A stretch of DNA of 64,000 bases from CAIYRG01 sp963747255 (GTDB lineage Bacteria > Pseudomonadota > Alphaproteobacteria > Micropepsales > Micropepsaceae), in NCBI GenBank assembly GCA_963747255.1, contig CAVVEG010000017.1, forward strand, positions 372,001 to 436,000, read 5' to 3'. Shown here one piece after another: positions 9,273-17,617 of this stretch (within the stretch, counting starts at the first letter, position 1; every line of letters starts with the position of its first letter). Under the pieces are notes generated by a model, which saw only the letters and a list, made by a program, of their open reading frames with translations, made no database searches and was not told the origin of the DNA. Both the position numbers and the translations under genes were made by a program.

Positions 9273-11573
9273 ATGAAATATGGCGTAGGGCAGGCAGTCA
9301 GGCGCAAGGAGGATGTAAGGCTCGTCACGGGCAACGGCCAATATGTCGATGACATCCGCTTTGAGCGTATGGTCCACGCCTGTTTCGTACGAAGCCCCCA
9401 CGCGCACGCCCTTATTCGCGACCTGGATCCGGCCGCCGCCGGGGCCATGCCGGGGGTCCTCGGAATAATCACCGCCCGGGATATTTCCGAAACCGGCTAT
9501 GTGCCCGTCCGTGGCGTGTTCAGGAACCGGGATGGTTCTGCCCTGCATCAGTCGCCAAAACGGCTGCTCCCGGCGGATAAAGTCCGCTTCACCGGGGAAG
9601 CCGTGGCCATGGTGATCGCCGAAACATCGGCAGAGGCCAAAGATGCGGCGGAGGCGGTGATCGTGGATTACGAGCCGCTGGAGGCGGCGGTTACCATAGA
9701 GACGGCCGAAAAAGCACCGCCGGTCTGGGACCACGCGCCCGGCAATCTCGCCTTTGACTGGAGCGATGGTAACGAAGCGGCATGCGAGGAAGCATTTGCC
9801 CGGGCCGCCTGCACCGTCCAGATCGACCTCGTGCAAAATCGCATCGCTCCAGCGCCAATGGAGCCGCGTGGGGCGATCGGAATCTACGATGCGGCTGCGG
9901 AAAGCTATACGCTGCTTACTCCAACACAGGGCTCCAGCGGCATGCGCGACAAGCTCGCGCAGGTCCTGAACATCCCCCCCGCCAAAGCGAGGGTGATTAC
10001 GCCGGATGTCGGCGGGGGATTCGGAATGAAGAATTCCCTGACTGCGGAGCTCGCTCTCGTCCTCGTTGGCGCCAAGCTGTTCGGCCGTCCGGTGAAATGG
10101 ATAGGTGAGCGAATCGAATCCTTTCTCGCCGACGGACACGGCCGGGACGTGCGGATGACCGGCGAAATGGCCCTGGATGGACGGGGCCAAATCCTGGCGC
10201 TGAGGTTAAACAGCGCTGCAAATCTCGGCGCCTATATGACGCATGTTGGACCGCATGTGCCAACCACGGGACTGCGCGTCATGGGTGGCGTGTACCGGGT
10301 GCCGGCAGTCTATGCGCGTGTAAAGGGTTACTTCACCAATACCACGACTGTGACCTCCTATCGTGGTGCGGGACGCCCGGAAGCGATCTATGTCACCGAA
10401 CGCCTGATGGACATGGCCGCGGCAGCGTTAAACATCGACCGCCTGGAAATCCGCCGCAGGAACTTCATCGCCCGGCACGAACTGCCTTACCGCAACTGGA
10501 AGGGTCTCTCGATCGATTCGGGCGAATTCGCCGTCAATCTGGACCTCGCCGCGCACACCGCCGAATGGGATTCCTTTGAACACCGACGCCGCGAATCCGA
10601 ATCCCGCGGCAAACGGAGGGGCAGGGGCGTCAGCTACTACTTCGAAGCGTCCGGCGGGCCTCCGGTCAGTGAACCGGCGGTGATCCGCTTTACGGAGGGC
10701 GGCAAAGTCGAACTGCTGGTCGCGACGCAAACCAATGGGCAGGGACACGACACGACTTTCGCCCAGCTTGTCTGCGAACAACTCGGAGTGCCGTTTGAGA
10801 ATGTCGTGTTGAAGCAGGGCGACAGCGCCGATGGACTTTCAGGAGGCGGCACTGTCGGTTCGCGTTCGATACAGACCGCAGGAAGCGCCCTCAAACTGGC
10901 AATGGACCGGGTGATCGACAGAGGCAAAGCGGCCGCGCGCCAGGTGCTGCAGGCCGGGCCGGCGGAAGTGATCTTCAGGGTTGATGAGGAGGGGGGGCGA
11001 TTTTGCGTCACCGGGACGCAACGCAGTATCTCGCTTCCGGAACTGGCTTCCGCGTTGCGACAGGACAGCCTGCCGGGATTTGAAAACGGCCTGGACGAAT
11101 CCGCCAGTTTTGACTCGCCGCCCACGTATCCGAACGGGTGTCACATCTGCGAAGTGGAAATCGACCCGGAAACGGGCGTCGTTTCCCTGGTTCGCTACGT
11201 GGTGGTTGACGATGTTGGGCGCCTCATCAATCCCCTGATTGTGGATGGGCAGATCCACGGCGGAATCGCACAGGGACTGGGCCAGGCCCTGATGGAGAAT
11301 TGTCTCTACGATCCCGAATCGGGCCAACTTCTAACCGCGACTTTCTCCGATTATGTCATGCCGCGCGCAGATCAGATGCCGGAGCTTGACATCCGGTACA
11401 ACGAAGTCCCCTGCGTGACGAACCCGTTGGGGGTGAAGGGAGCGGGCGAGGCGGGTACGATCGGGTCCTTGCCTGCGCTCGTCGGCGCGATTTCGGATGC
11501 GATCGGCGTCCCGCATATCGATATGCCCGTTACGCCTGAGAAAATCTGGCGCGCATTGCAGCGCAGCACTTAG
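9273..11573 (+). CDS. xanthine dehydrogenase family, molybdopterin-binding large subunit (CoxL form II-like)
   Basis: 766 residues with the order of an aldehyde oxidase/xanthine dehydrogenase large subunit: N-terminal a/b hammerhead (VTGNGQYVDDIRF ... FVRSPHAHALI), then GGGFGMKN, TSYRGAGRPEA and, near the C-terminus, GVKGAGEAGTIG with the conserved active-site Glu. SYRGAGR resembles the form II signature AYRGAGR and not the AYRCSFR loop of true CO dehydrogenase, so CO oxidation is unlikely. No FAD or [2Fe-2S] subunit genes lie beside it, making it an orphan large subunit here. The substrate is unknown. The 3' end overlaps the convergent outer-membrane gene by four bases. Confidence 0.88.
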   Translation: MKYGVGQAVRRKEDVRLVTGNGQYVDDIRFERMVHACFVRSPHAHALIRDLDPAAAGAMPGVLGIITARDISETGYVPVRGVFRNRDGSALHQSPKRLLPADKVRFTGEAVAMVIAETSAEAKDAAEAVIVDYEPLEAAVTIETAEKAPPVWDHAPGNLAFDWSDGNEAACEEAFARAACTVQIDLVQNRIAPAPMEPRGAIGIYDAAAESYTLLTPTQGSSGMRDKLAQVLNIPPAKARVITPDVGGGFGMKNSLTAELALVLVGAKLFGRPVKWIGERIESFLADGHGRDVRMTGEMALDGRGQILALRLNSAANLGAYMTHVGPHVPTTGLRVMGGVYRVPAVYARVKGYFTNTTTVTSYRGAGRPEAIYVTERLMDMAAAALNIDRLEIRRRNFIARHELPYRNWKGLSIDSGEFAVNLDLAAHTAEWDSFEHRRRESESRGKRRGRGVSYYFEASGGPPVSEPAVIRFTEGGKVELLVATQTNGQGHDTTFAQLVCEQLGVPFENVVLKQGDSADGLSGGGTVGSRSIQTAGSALKLAMDRVIDRGKAAARQVLQAGPAEVIFRVDEEGGRFCVTGTQRSISLPELASALRQDSLPGFENGLDESASFDSPPTYPNGCHICEVEIDPETGVVSLVRYVVVDDVGRLINPLIVDGQIHGGIAQGLGQALMENCLYDPESGQLLTATFSDYVMPRADQMPELDIRYNEVPCVTNPLGVKGAGEAGTIGSLPALVGAISDAIGVPHIDMPVTPEKIWRALQRST

Positions 11574-12160
11574 TATTTGTAGTCGAATCCGATCGAGAAT
11601 CCGTGCTGATTGATGTCGAGCTTGGTCGGGATTCCCGCCACGTAAAGCCCGGGTTTGCTGCCCGATGTCCATCGATATTCGAGGCTGCCGAACAGTTTCT
11701 GCGAAAATCCCAGTTGAATACCCCCATGTACCTGATAGGCGGGCTGCCAGTCACTGCTGGTTTGGCCGAGCACGCGGCTGTTGGCATCGACCATCCCAAA
11801 TCCTCCGCCCACATACGGTTTCAGATGCCAGGAGCCGTTGCTGACCTCGTATAAGCCGTTCAGCATCAGGCTTGTCGAGGACACGCCGCCGCTGTTCGGC
11901 AGATTGGTGATCGAATGCCCCGCCGGAACGGAAATCGCAGCGCCTTCGAGTTGCGTGCTGAAGTGACCGCCGAGATTGAGGTTTACGGCTGCGCTTTTGG
12001 TGTCGTTGAGTTCCGATCTCGAGAGTGACGGTGCTGCGATCGAGGCCACCGGAGGCAGGAGAACGGAATCGCCCTCGGAAATATTGATGGCAGAGGTTTC
12101 CGCCGCTGCTCCGCCCGCGAGAAAAATAACTGAAGCGCCAGAGAGCAGCAGGCTGCGCAT
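11570..12160 (-). CDS. outer-membrane beta-barrel protein (Omp25/porin-like)
   Basis: 196 residues. It has a signal peptide (MRSLLLSGASVIFLAGGAAAE), then alternating polar and hydrophobic strands such as SLMLNGLYEVSNGSWHLKPYVGGGFGMVDAN, VHGGIQLGFSQKLFGSLEYRW and HGFSIGFDYKY. The last residues end in an aromatic, as expected for recognition by the BAM complex. The GGGFGM and KLFGSLEYRW stretches match Omp25/31-type small barrels of alphaproteobacteria. Probable role: envelope structure. No lipobox is seen. Confidence 0.8.
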   Translation of the reverse strand: MRSLLLSGASVIFLAGGAAAETSAINISEGDSVLLPPVASIAAPSLSRSELNDTKSAAVNLNLGGHFSTQLEGAAISVPAGHSITNLPNSGGVSSTSLMLNGLYEVSNGSWHLKPYVGGGFGMVDANSRVLGQTSSDWQPAYQVHGGIQLGFSQKLFGSLEYRWTSGSKPGLYVAGIPTKLDINQHGFSIGFDYKY

Positions 12161-12277
12161 TTCGTTGTCCCGGACTCACGCCGATTTGCACGGTTCAGTG
12201 AGACAACGCGCCAGTTTCCAAGCGGTTTTCGTGGCAAATTTTGTTCCGGGATCAGCTCTTGCGGACTTACTTGCGCG

Positions 12278-13921
12278 TTACGCGTCAATCTGGCTGCCGC
12301 CCCCGGACTCTGTCGCGGGGAGTTCGGATTTCTGGGTGGCAAGTCTCGACACCCCCGGATAATCCGTCTTGCCGCTGCCCAGCACGGGTATTTCAGCAAC
12401 CGCCAGAATACGCCGCGGAACCGCAAGCTCCGAGACCCCGTGATTGCGCACCCACACCAGAAGATCGCTTCGCGTTGCGTCGGGATTGGTGGTTACCAGA
12501 ATAATGCTTTCTCCCCTGCGCTCGTCGCTGACTGCAATCGCGGCATGTGCAAATTCCGGCCATAACGCAGAGGCGCAGTTTTCCACGACCGTCAGCGACA
12601 CCGTTTCGCCGCCAACCTTGGCAAATCGTCTAATCCGGCCACGGATTGCGATGTACCCGTCATCATCGATCGAGACGATGTCGCCTGTGTCGTGCCAGCC
12701 GTCGCCGGGAGCGTGAATCTCCCCCGGCTCGCCGGTTTTCAGGTAGCCCAGCATGACGTTGGGACCGCGCACCAGAAGACGCCCGCCTTCGCGAATTCCC
12801 TCGACCGGCTCGACGCGTGCTTCCATTCCGTGCACCAGATGCCCAACGGTGCCGGGACGATTTGCGCCCGGTTGGTTTGCCGCGATTACCGGCGAAGTCT
12901 CCGTAACGCCATAGCCCTCCAGGACATCGACGTGACATTTGCGGCGAACCAGTTGGCGGGTTTCGTCATGCACGCGTTCCGCGCCGCATACCGCCAAACG
13001 CAGGCTGGACAGTTCACCCTCATCGGAGGCCCGAACATATTGCGAAATGAATGTGTCGGTCGCGAGCAGAATGGTAGCGCTGTGTTCGCGCACGCGTCTG
13101 ACGATCTCATGGGGTTGTCGCGGAGTGGGATGCAGAACCGCTTTCACACCAAGACAGACCGGCATCAGGGCGCCGACAGTGAGGCCGAAGGAGTGAAAAG
13201 TCGGCAGCGGGTTCAGCAACACGTCATGCTCGTAAAGAGCAAGGTGGGACCGAACCTGCTCCACATTGGCGAGAATATTGGCGTGGGACAGCACGACGCC
13301 TTTCGGTTCGCCCTCGGTGCCCGATGTAAACAGAATGACCGCCGGCCGGTCCGGCGATAACCGTGCGGCGACAAGACGCGGCGCTAGCCGGCCGAGCACG
13401 GCACGAGCTTTGGCCCCAAGCGGGAGCGAGTTCCGCACATCCTCGAGATAGATAAGTTGGGCCTCGCGCCGGAGCTCCTCTTCAAGGCCTTCGAGTTTTC
13501 CCAATTTGATGAAACGGTGCGCTGTCACAACGCGCTTCGTTTTCGACATCTCCATCGCGGTGCGCAGATTTTGCATGCCGGCCGTGAAGTTGAGCATCGC
13601 AGGCACGCGGCCATATGCCGTCAGTGCGAAAACCGCGATCACCGAACCTGCCCCGGTGGGAAGCAGGACGCCAACCGATTCGCCCAAACGGGTTTCTTTT
13701 CTCAGGGCATGGCCAAGCGCCAGTGCCGCCTGGGTGAGCTCTCCGTAACTGAATGCGCGTTCGTCCGCATCGACGATAATCTTGCGGGCCGCGCCGAATC
13801 GCTTCCCGGCTTCCACCAGCGCAGCGAAAAGCGTTCGCCGGGCGCGCGATGGATCAAACGTGAGTTTCGGTTCATCCAACACTGGCGTCCCCCCCGAAGC
13901 TGGTGCTTCATTATGGCCCAA
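12278..13921 (-). CDS. AMP-dependent acyl-CoA/acyl-ACP synthetase (Aas AMP-ligase type)
   Basis: 547 residues with the adenylate-forming core: P-loop-like ILFTSGTEGEPKGVVLSHANI, GYGVTETSPV, and the hinge-region segment WHDTGDIVSIDDDGYIAIRGRIRRFAKVGGETVSL. The C-terminal Lys expected near the catalytic site is in VLGSGKTDY. The pattern (TFHSFGLTVGALMPVCLGVKAVLHPTP, KVGGETVSL) resembles the acyl-ACP synthetase half of Aas, which reacylates lysophospholipid. No acyltransferase domain or adjacent plsC-like gene is present, so the partner would be elsewhere. Divergent from lipA. Substrate chain length unknown. Confidence 0.85.
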   Translation of the reverse strand: MGHNEAPASGGTPVLDEPKLTFDPSRARRTLFAALVEAGKRFGAARKIIVDADERAFSYGELTQAALALGHALRKETRLGESVGVLLPTGAGSVIAVFALTAYGRVPAMLNFTAGMQNLRTAMEMSKTKRVVTAHRFIKLGKLEGLEEELRREAQLIYLEDVRNSLPLGAKARAVLGRLAPRLVAARLSPDRPAVILFTSGTEGEPKGVVLSHANILANVEQVRSHLALYEHDVLLNPLPTFHSFGLTVGALMPVCLGVKAVLHPTPRQPHEIVRRVREHSATILLATDTFISQYVRASDEGELSSLRLAVCGAERVHDETRQLVRRKCHVDVLEGYGVTETSPVIAANQPGANRPGTVGHLVHGMEARVEPVEGIREGGRLLVRGPNVMLGYLKTGEPGEIHAPGDGWHDTGDIVSIDDDGYIAIRGRIRRFAKVGGETVSLTVVENCASALWPEFAHAAIAVSDERRGESIILVTTNPDATRSDLLVWVRNHGVSELAVPRRILAVAEIPVLGSGKTDYPGVSRLATQKSELPATESGGGSQIDA

Positions 13922-13983
13922 ATGACGGGCGCGATCATATTGGCGGATGATTTCGGCCGGCGTTGCGTTTAGGAATACGCGCC

Positions 13984-14937
13984 ATGGCTTCGATTATCGA
14001 CAACACCAGAGGGATACGCCCCAGGCACCCCGAAAAGTTCCACCGCCCCGACAACATCCCGGCCCCAAAGCCCGCATGGATCCGCGTCAGGGCGCCGAAC
14101 GGACCCGGCTTTATCCAGACCCGGAATATCGTTCGCGAATATTCGCTCCACACGGTTTGCGAGGAGGCGGGTTGTCCGAATATCGGCGAGTGCTGGGAGC
14201 AGGCTCACGCAACCATGATGATCATGGGCGATACCTGCACGCGCGCCTGCGCCTTTTGCAATGTGCGTACAGGTATTCCCGGAGGGCTTGACCCTGCGGA
14301 ACCGGAAAACCTGGCCCGGGCTGTGCAAAAACTTGGACTCAAACACGTGGTCATCACCTCGGTGGACCGGGATGATCTTGCCGATGGAGGCGCCGCGCAT
14401 TTCGCCGCAACCGTGCGCGCCGTAAGAATCGCCTCGCCCGCAACCACGATCGAGATTCTGACGCCGGACTTCCTGCGCAAAACGGGGGCCCTCGAAACGG
14501 TCATGGCCGCGCCGCCGGATGTCTTCAACCATAACCTTGAGACGGTGCCGCGGCTGTACCTGAATATCCGCCCCGGCGCGCGCTATTACGCCTCGCTGCG
14601 TCTGCTTGACCGTGTGAAGGAGATCGATCCGGCCGCGTTCACGAAATCGGGGCTGATGGTAGGCCTCGGTGAAACGCGTGAGGAGGTGATGCAGGTCATG
14701 GATGACCTGCGGAGCGCGCGGGTGGATTTCCTCACCATCGGTCAATATCTGCAGCCAGGCCGCAAACATGCAGCGGTGGAACGCTTCATTCCGCCGGACG
14801 AATTCGCCGCGCTGGAAGCCACCGCTCGCTCCAGGGGATTTCTCATGGTATCCGCCAGCCCGTTGACGCGTTCTTCATATCATGCAGGCGAAGATTTCGC
14901 GGCTCTCAGGGCGGCCCGCCTCGCTTCCGGAGATTGA
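13984..14937 (+). CDS. lipA: lipoyl synthase
   Basis: Radical-SAM enzyme inserting two sulfurs into octanoyl chains on E2 and H proteins. Both clusters are visible: the auxiliary cluster CEEAGCPNIGEC and the SAM cluster CTRACAFCNV. GLKHVVITSVDRDDL, FNHNLETVPRLY and GLGETREEVMQVM are further LipA signatures. The ATG at 13984 is chosen because AGGA lies nine bases upstream and MASIIDNTRG fits family N-termini; an upstream in-frame TTG at 13963 would add seven residues. It is followed eight bases later by a Coq10/RatA-like gene, the usual alphaproteobacterial pair. Confidence 0.97.
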   Translation: MASIIDNTRGIRPRHPEKFHRPDNIPAPKPAWIRVRAPNGPGFIQTRNIVREYSLHTVCEEAGCPNIGECWEQAHATMMIMGDTCTRACAFCNVRTGIPGGLDPAEPENLARAVQKLGLKHVVITSVDRDDLADGGAAHFAATVRAVRIASPATTIEILTPDFLRKTGALETVMAAPPDVFNHNLETVPRLYLNIRPGARYYASLRLLDRVKEIDPAAFTKSGLMVGLGETREEVMQVMDDLRSARVDFLTIGQYLQPGRKHAAVERFIPPDEFAALEATARSRGFLMVSASPLTRSSYHAGEDFAALRAARLASGD

Positions 14938-14944
14938 GCGCCAG

Positions 14945-15415
14945 ATGCCGTTGCATCGCGAGACCCGAATCGTCCCGTACACGGCAGAGCAGATGTACGC
15001 CATGGTCGCGGCGATCGACCGCTATCCCGAATTTCTGCCCTGGTGTTCGAAACTGGTCATCCGGAAACGTGAAAAGGACGGTGAAGTCGAGTTTGTCACG
15101 GCCGAAATGTTCGTTTCCTACTTCGCGCTGAACGAAACCTATGTCAGCCGCGTTCGTCTCGATTACCCCCGGCTCGTCATCGAAGCGCGCCATGTGGAAG
15201 GTCCATTCCAACGGCTCGACACGCGGTGGCGCTTTGTTCCGCTCAAACGGGGGGCAGAAGTCCACTTCCTGCTCGATTTTGCTTTCCGCAATCCGCTGCT
15301 CTCGGCAGTCGCGGGAGCGGCATTTGGAATGGTCGCCGCGAAGATGCAGCAGGCCTTTATCGACCGCGCGCATGCGCTCTATGGCGAAGTGCGAATCGCT
15401 TCGCTCAGCAATTGA
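14945..15415 (+). CDS. type II RatA / Coq10-like START-domain protein
   Basis: 156 residues of the polyketide-cyclase/START fold: RETRIVPYTAEQMYAMVAAIDRYPEFLPWCSKLVI, VSYFALNETYVSRV and the C-terminal FLLDFAFRNPLLSAVAGAAFGMVAAKMQQAFIDRAHALYG. This is the Coq10/RatA family; members bind ubiquinone and help its use in respiration, while RatA in E. coli was described as affecting ribosome association. Given position behind lipA in an alphaproteobacterium, a Coq10-like role is more likely (inference). The ATG at 14945 fits family N-termini. The 3' end overlaps cinA by 37 bases, in convergent orientation. Confidence 0.9.
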   Translation: MPLHRETRIVPYTAEQMYAMVAAIDRYPEFLPWCSKLVIRKREKDGEVEFVTAEMFVSYFALNETYVSRVRLDYPRLVIEARHVEGPFQRLDTRWRFVPLKRGAEVHFLLDFAFRNPLLSAVAGAAFGMVAAKMQQAFIDRAHALYGEVRIASLSN

Positions 15416-15885
15416 AGCGCCGCCGCCACCGTCCCGATCCGGATGTCCTCGCGCGATGCTTCCCCGAAACGGCACTCGACGCCGCGTGCTTCCCCGTTCA
15501 GGATCTTGACCGCGAGATGGACGAGACCGACAGGCTTTGCAGCCGTCCCGCCCCCGGGTCCGGCAATTCCAGTGCACGACACGGCAATTCCGGCCGCCGA
15601 ATTCCTCAGCGCGCCCTCGGCCATTGTACGCGCGACCTCAGCCGATACGGCCCCCTTTTCCACGATCATGGCGGCAGGGACCTGCAGCAATTCCGTCTTC
15701 GCCTGATTGGAATAAACCACAAAGCCACGCTCAAACACGTCGGACGAACCGGGAATGGCCGTCAGCGCGCCCGCGATTAAACCTCCGGTGCAGCTTTCTG
15801 CCGTCGCTATCCGAATCCCTTTGTCGCGCGCCAGATCGAGCAGATGCGCCGCCTGTTCCATGATTTTGGAAGAAAACAGAGTCAC
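15379..15885 (-). CDS. CinA family protein, nicotinamide-nucleotide amidase (PncC-like)
   Basis: 168 residues, only the C-terminal amidase domain of CinA. Motifs: TAESCTGGLIAGALTAIPGSSDVFERGFVVYSN and AVSCTGIAGPGGGTAAKPVGLVHLAV, both typical of PncC, which deamidates nicotinamide mononucleotide for pyridine nucleotide recycling. Its start overlaps the pgpA stop by four bases (ATGA), so it ends the ispDF-pgpA-cinA operon, a common alphaproteobacterial order. Confidence 0.93.
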   Translation of the reverse strand: MTLFSSKIMEQAAHLLDLARDKGIRIATAESCTGGLIAGALTAIPGSSDVFERGFVVYSNQAKTELLQVPAAMIVEKGAVSAEVARTMAEGALRNSAAGIAVSCTGIAGPGGGTAAKPVGLVHLAVKILNGEARGVECRFGEASREDIRIGTVAAALQLLSEAIRTSP

Positions 15886-16361
15886 ATCAATCCCGCCGAT
15901 AATCCGCCGAAAACCAGAATGCCGGCATAACCGCCGGCGAGTACATCATCGGCCACTATGCCGACACCTCCGGGAAGGCGTTCAGCCCACCGGACGGGCC
16001 AGGGTTTCCAGATATCGAAGACGCGAAATCCCAGGAAGGCGGCAAGATAAGCGAGCCAGTGCCCTCCGGGAAGCAAAACCGCGACGGGGATCAGGGCAAT
16101 CCACTGGCCCGCCACCTCGTCGAGCACGCAGTCGCTCGGATCATGGATTTGTGTGTTACGCGCATAACTACCACAGGCTGGAACACCCAGTGCGACAACG
16201 AGCAGAATTCCGGGCAGCAGCGCTCTCCACCCCTGCGACACCAGTGGAATGGCCAGGAAAGTCGCAACCGCCGAAGTGATTGTTCCGGGTGCGAACGAAA
16301 ATCGGCCAAGGCCGAAACAGGTGGCAAGCCAGCCTGCCAGTCGCGTGAGCGTGGGATTCAA
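15882..16361 (-). CDS. pgpA: phosphatidylglycerophosphatase A
   Basis: 159 residues. It dephosphorylates phosphatidylglycerol phosphate in the inner membrane. It has several hydrophobic segments (ALLPGILLVVALGVPACGSYA; IALIPVAVLLPGGHWLAYLAAFLGFRVFDIWKPWP) and the PgpA signatures DPSDCVLDEVAGQWIAL and GGVGIVADDVLAGGYAG. Both ends overlap neighbours by four bases (ispDF upstream, cinA downstream), showing a tight translationally coupled operon. Confidence 0.95.
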   Translation of the reverse strand: MNPTLTRLAGWLATCFGLGRFSFAPGTITSAVATFLAIPLVSQGWRALLPGILLVVALGVPACGSYARNTQIHDPSDCVLDEVAGQWIALIPVAVLLPGGHWLAYLAAFLGFRVFDIWKPWPVRWAERLPGGVGIVADDVLAGGYAGILVFGGLSAGLM

Positions 16362-17530
16362 TGGGCTGGCAACCGGACGGTCGCAACCGCCTGCGCGGCC
16401 AGGCCTTCGCGCCTGCCGGTGAACCCAAGCCCTTCGGTGGTCGTCGCCTTGATGCTGACTCTGGCGGGATCAATTGCGAGGATCTCTGCCGCTCGCGCGC
16501 GCATCGCATCGCGATGGGGCGCTATCTTCGGCCGCTCACAAATCAGCGTCACATCGGCATGGGATATCATCCCGCCCAGATCCCGCACAAGCATCGCGGC
16601 ATGGCGCAGGAATTGATCGGATGGCGCGCCGCGCCAGCGCTCATCCGACGGTGGAAAATGGCTGCCGATATCGCCCGCGCCGATCGCACCAAGCACGGCG
16701 TCCGTCAGCGCATGCAACCCGGCATCCGCGTCGGAGTGACCCTCCAACCCGAAATCATGCGGAACTTTGACGCCACAGAGCCAGACATGATCTCCCCGGG
16801 TAAAGCGATGCACGTCAAATCCCGTGCCCGTACGGATATCCGGAAGTCGGGATAACGCCAACCGGTGCGCCAGTTCGAAATCGGCAGGGGTCGTCAGCTT
16901 GAGATTCATTTCTTCGCCCTCGACTTCCAGCACCCGCATCCCTGCGCGTTCTGCCAGCGCCACATCGTCGGTAAAGGACTCCCTGGAGAAACGCTTGTGC
17001 GCAGCGAGAATCCCGTCAAATTTGAATCCCTGGGGTGTCTGTGTGCGGAACATGTCTTCCCGCGGCACAATACTAAACCCCGTTCCGGTGTTGCGGCGCA
17101 GCGTATCGGCAACGCGGATCATCGGAGCGACCGCATCGGCCGAATCCAGTCCCGCAATCACCCGCGCGACCACTTCCGGTGAAACGAACGGACGGGCGGC
17201 ATCGTGGATCAGAACATTATCTGGACGGCAGCGTCCGGCGATCCCCTCAAGACCAAGGCGGACCGAATCCTGGCGGGCCGGCCCGCCGGTTATCGGCGCC
17301 TGTTCGATCATGCCGGCCAAACACGTTTCATAACGCGAGCAATCCTCGTCGCGAATCACCACAAAAACCGCATCGCGAGGCAGCCCGGAGAGCATTGCCA
17401 TGACGCTGTGCCGCAGCACCGGAATCCCCGCCAAATCCCGGTATTGTTTTGGAATTTCAGGCACGCCGCCAGTGGCAGCGGCGCGTTCTCCGCGCCCGGC
17501 TGCCACAATCAAGGCCACGGTTTTCCTCAT
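16358..17530 (-). CDS. ispDF: bifunctional IspD/IspF (MEP isoprenoid pathway)
   Basis: Fused 2-C-methyl-D-erythritol 4-phosphate cytidylyltransferase and 2,4-cyclodiphosphate synthase. The IspD half starts with VALIVAAGRGERAA and has VLIHDAARPFVS; the IspF half starts near residue 235 with RTGTGFDVHRFTRGDHVWLCGVKVPHDFGLEGHSDADAGLHALTDAVLGAIGAGDIGSHFPPSD (zinc DxH and HSD motifs) and ends with TTEGLGFTGRREGLAAQAV. The fused form is typical of alphaproteobacteria. The ATG at 17530 is used because the nucleotide-binding loop follows directly; the longer frame to 17614 adds residues unlike the family. First gene of the ispDF-pgpA-cinA operon, divergent from ntrB. Confidence 0.95.
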   Translation of the reverse strand: MRKTVALIVAAGRGERAAATGGVPEIPKQYRDLAGIPVLRHSVMAMLSGLPRDAVFVVIRDEDCSRYETCLAGMIEQAPITGGPARQDSVRLGLEGIAGRCRPDNVLIHDAARPFVSPEVVARVIAGLDSADAVAPMIRVADTLRRNTGTGFSIVPREDMFRTQTPQGFKFDGILAAHKRFSRESFTDDVALAERAGMRVLEVEGEEMNLKLTTPADFELAHRLALSRLPDIRTGTGFDVHRFTRGDHVWLCGVKVPHDFGLEGHSDADAGLHALTDAVLGAIGAGDIGSHFPPSDERWRGAPSDQFLRHAAMLVRDLGGMISHADVTLICERPKIAPHRDAMRARAAEILAIDPARVSIKATTTEGLGFTGRREGLAAQAVATVRLPAH

Positions 17531-17617
17531 GATCCGGGTGTGTATCTGTTTTTTTTTGAACCGCCCATCCCATATGGATTGCCTATGAGTTAGGCATGGA
17601 ATACTGTTGCTCAACTA

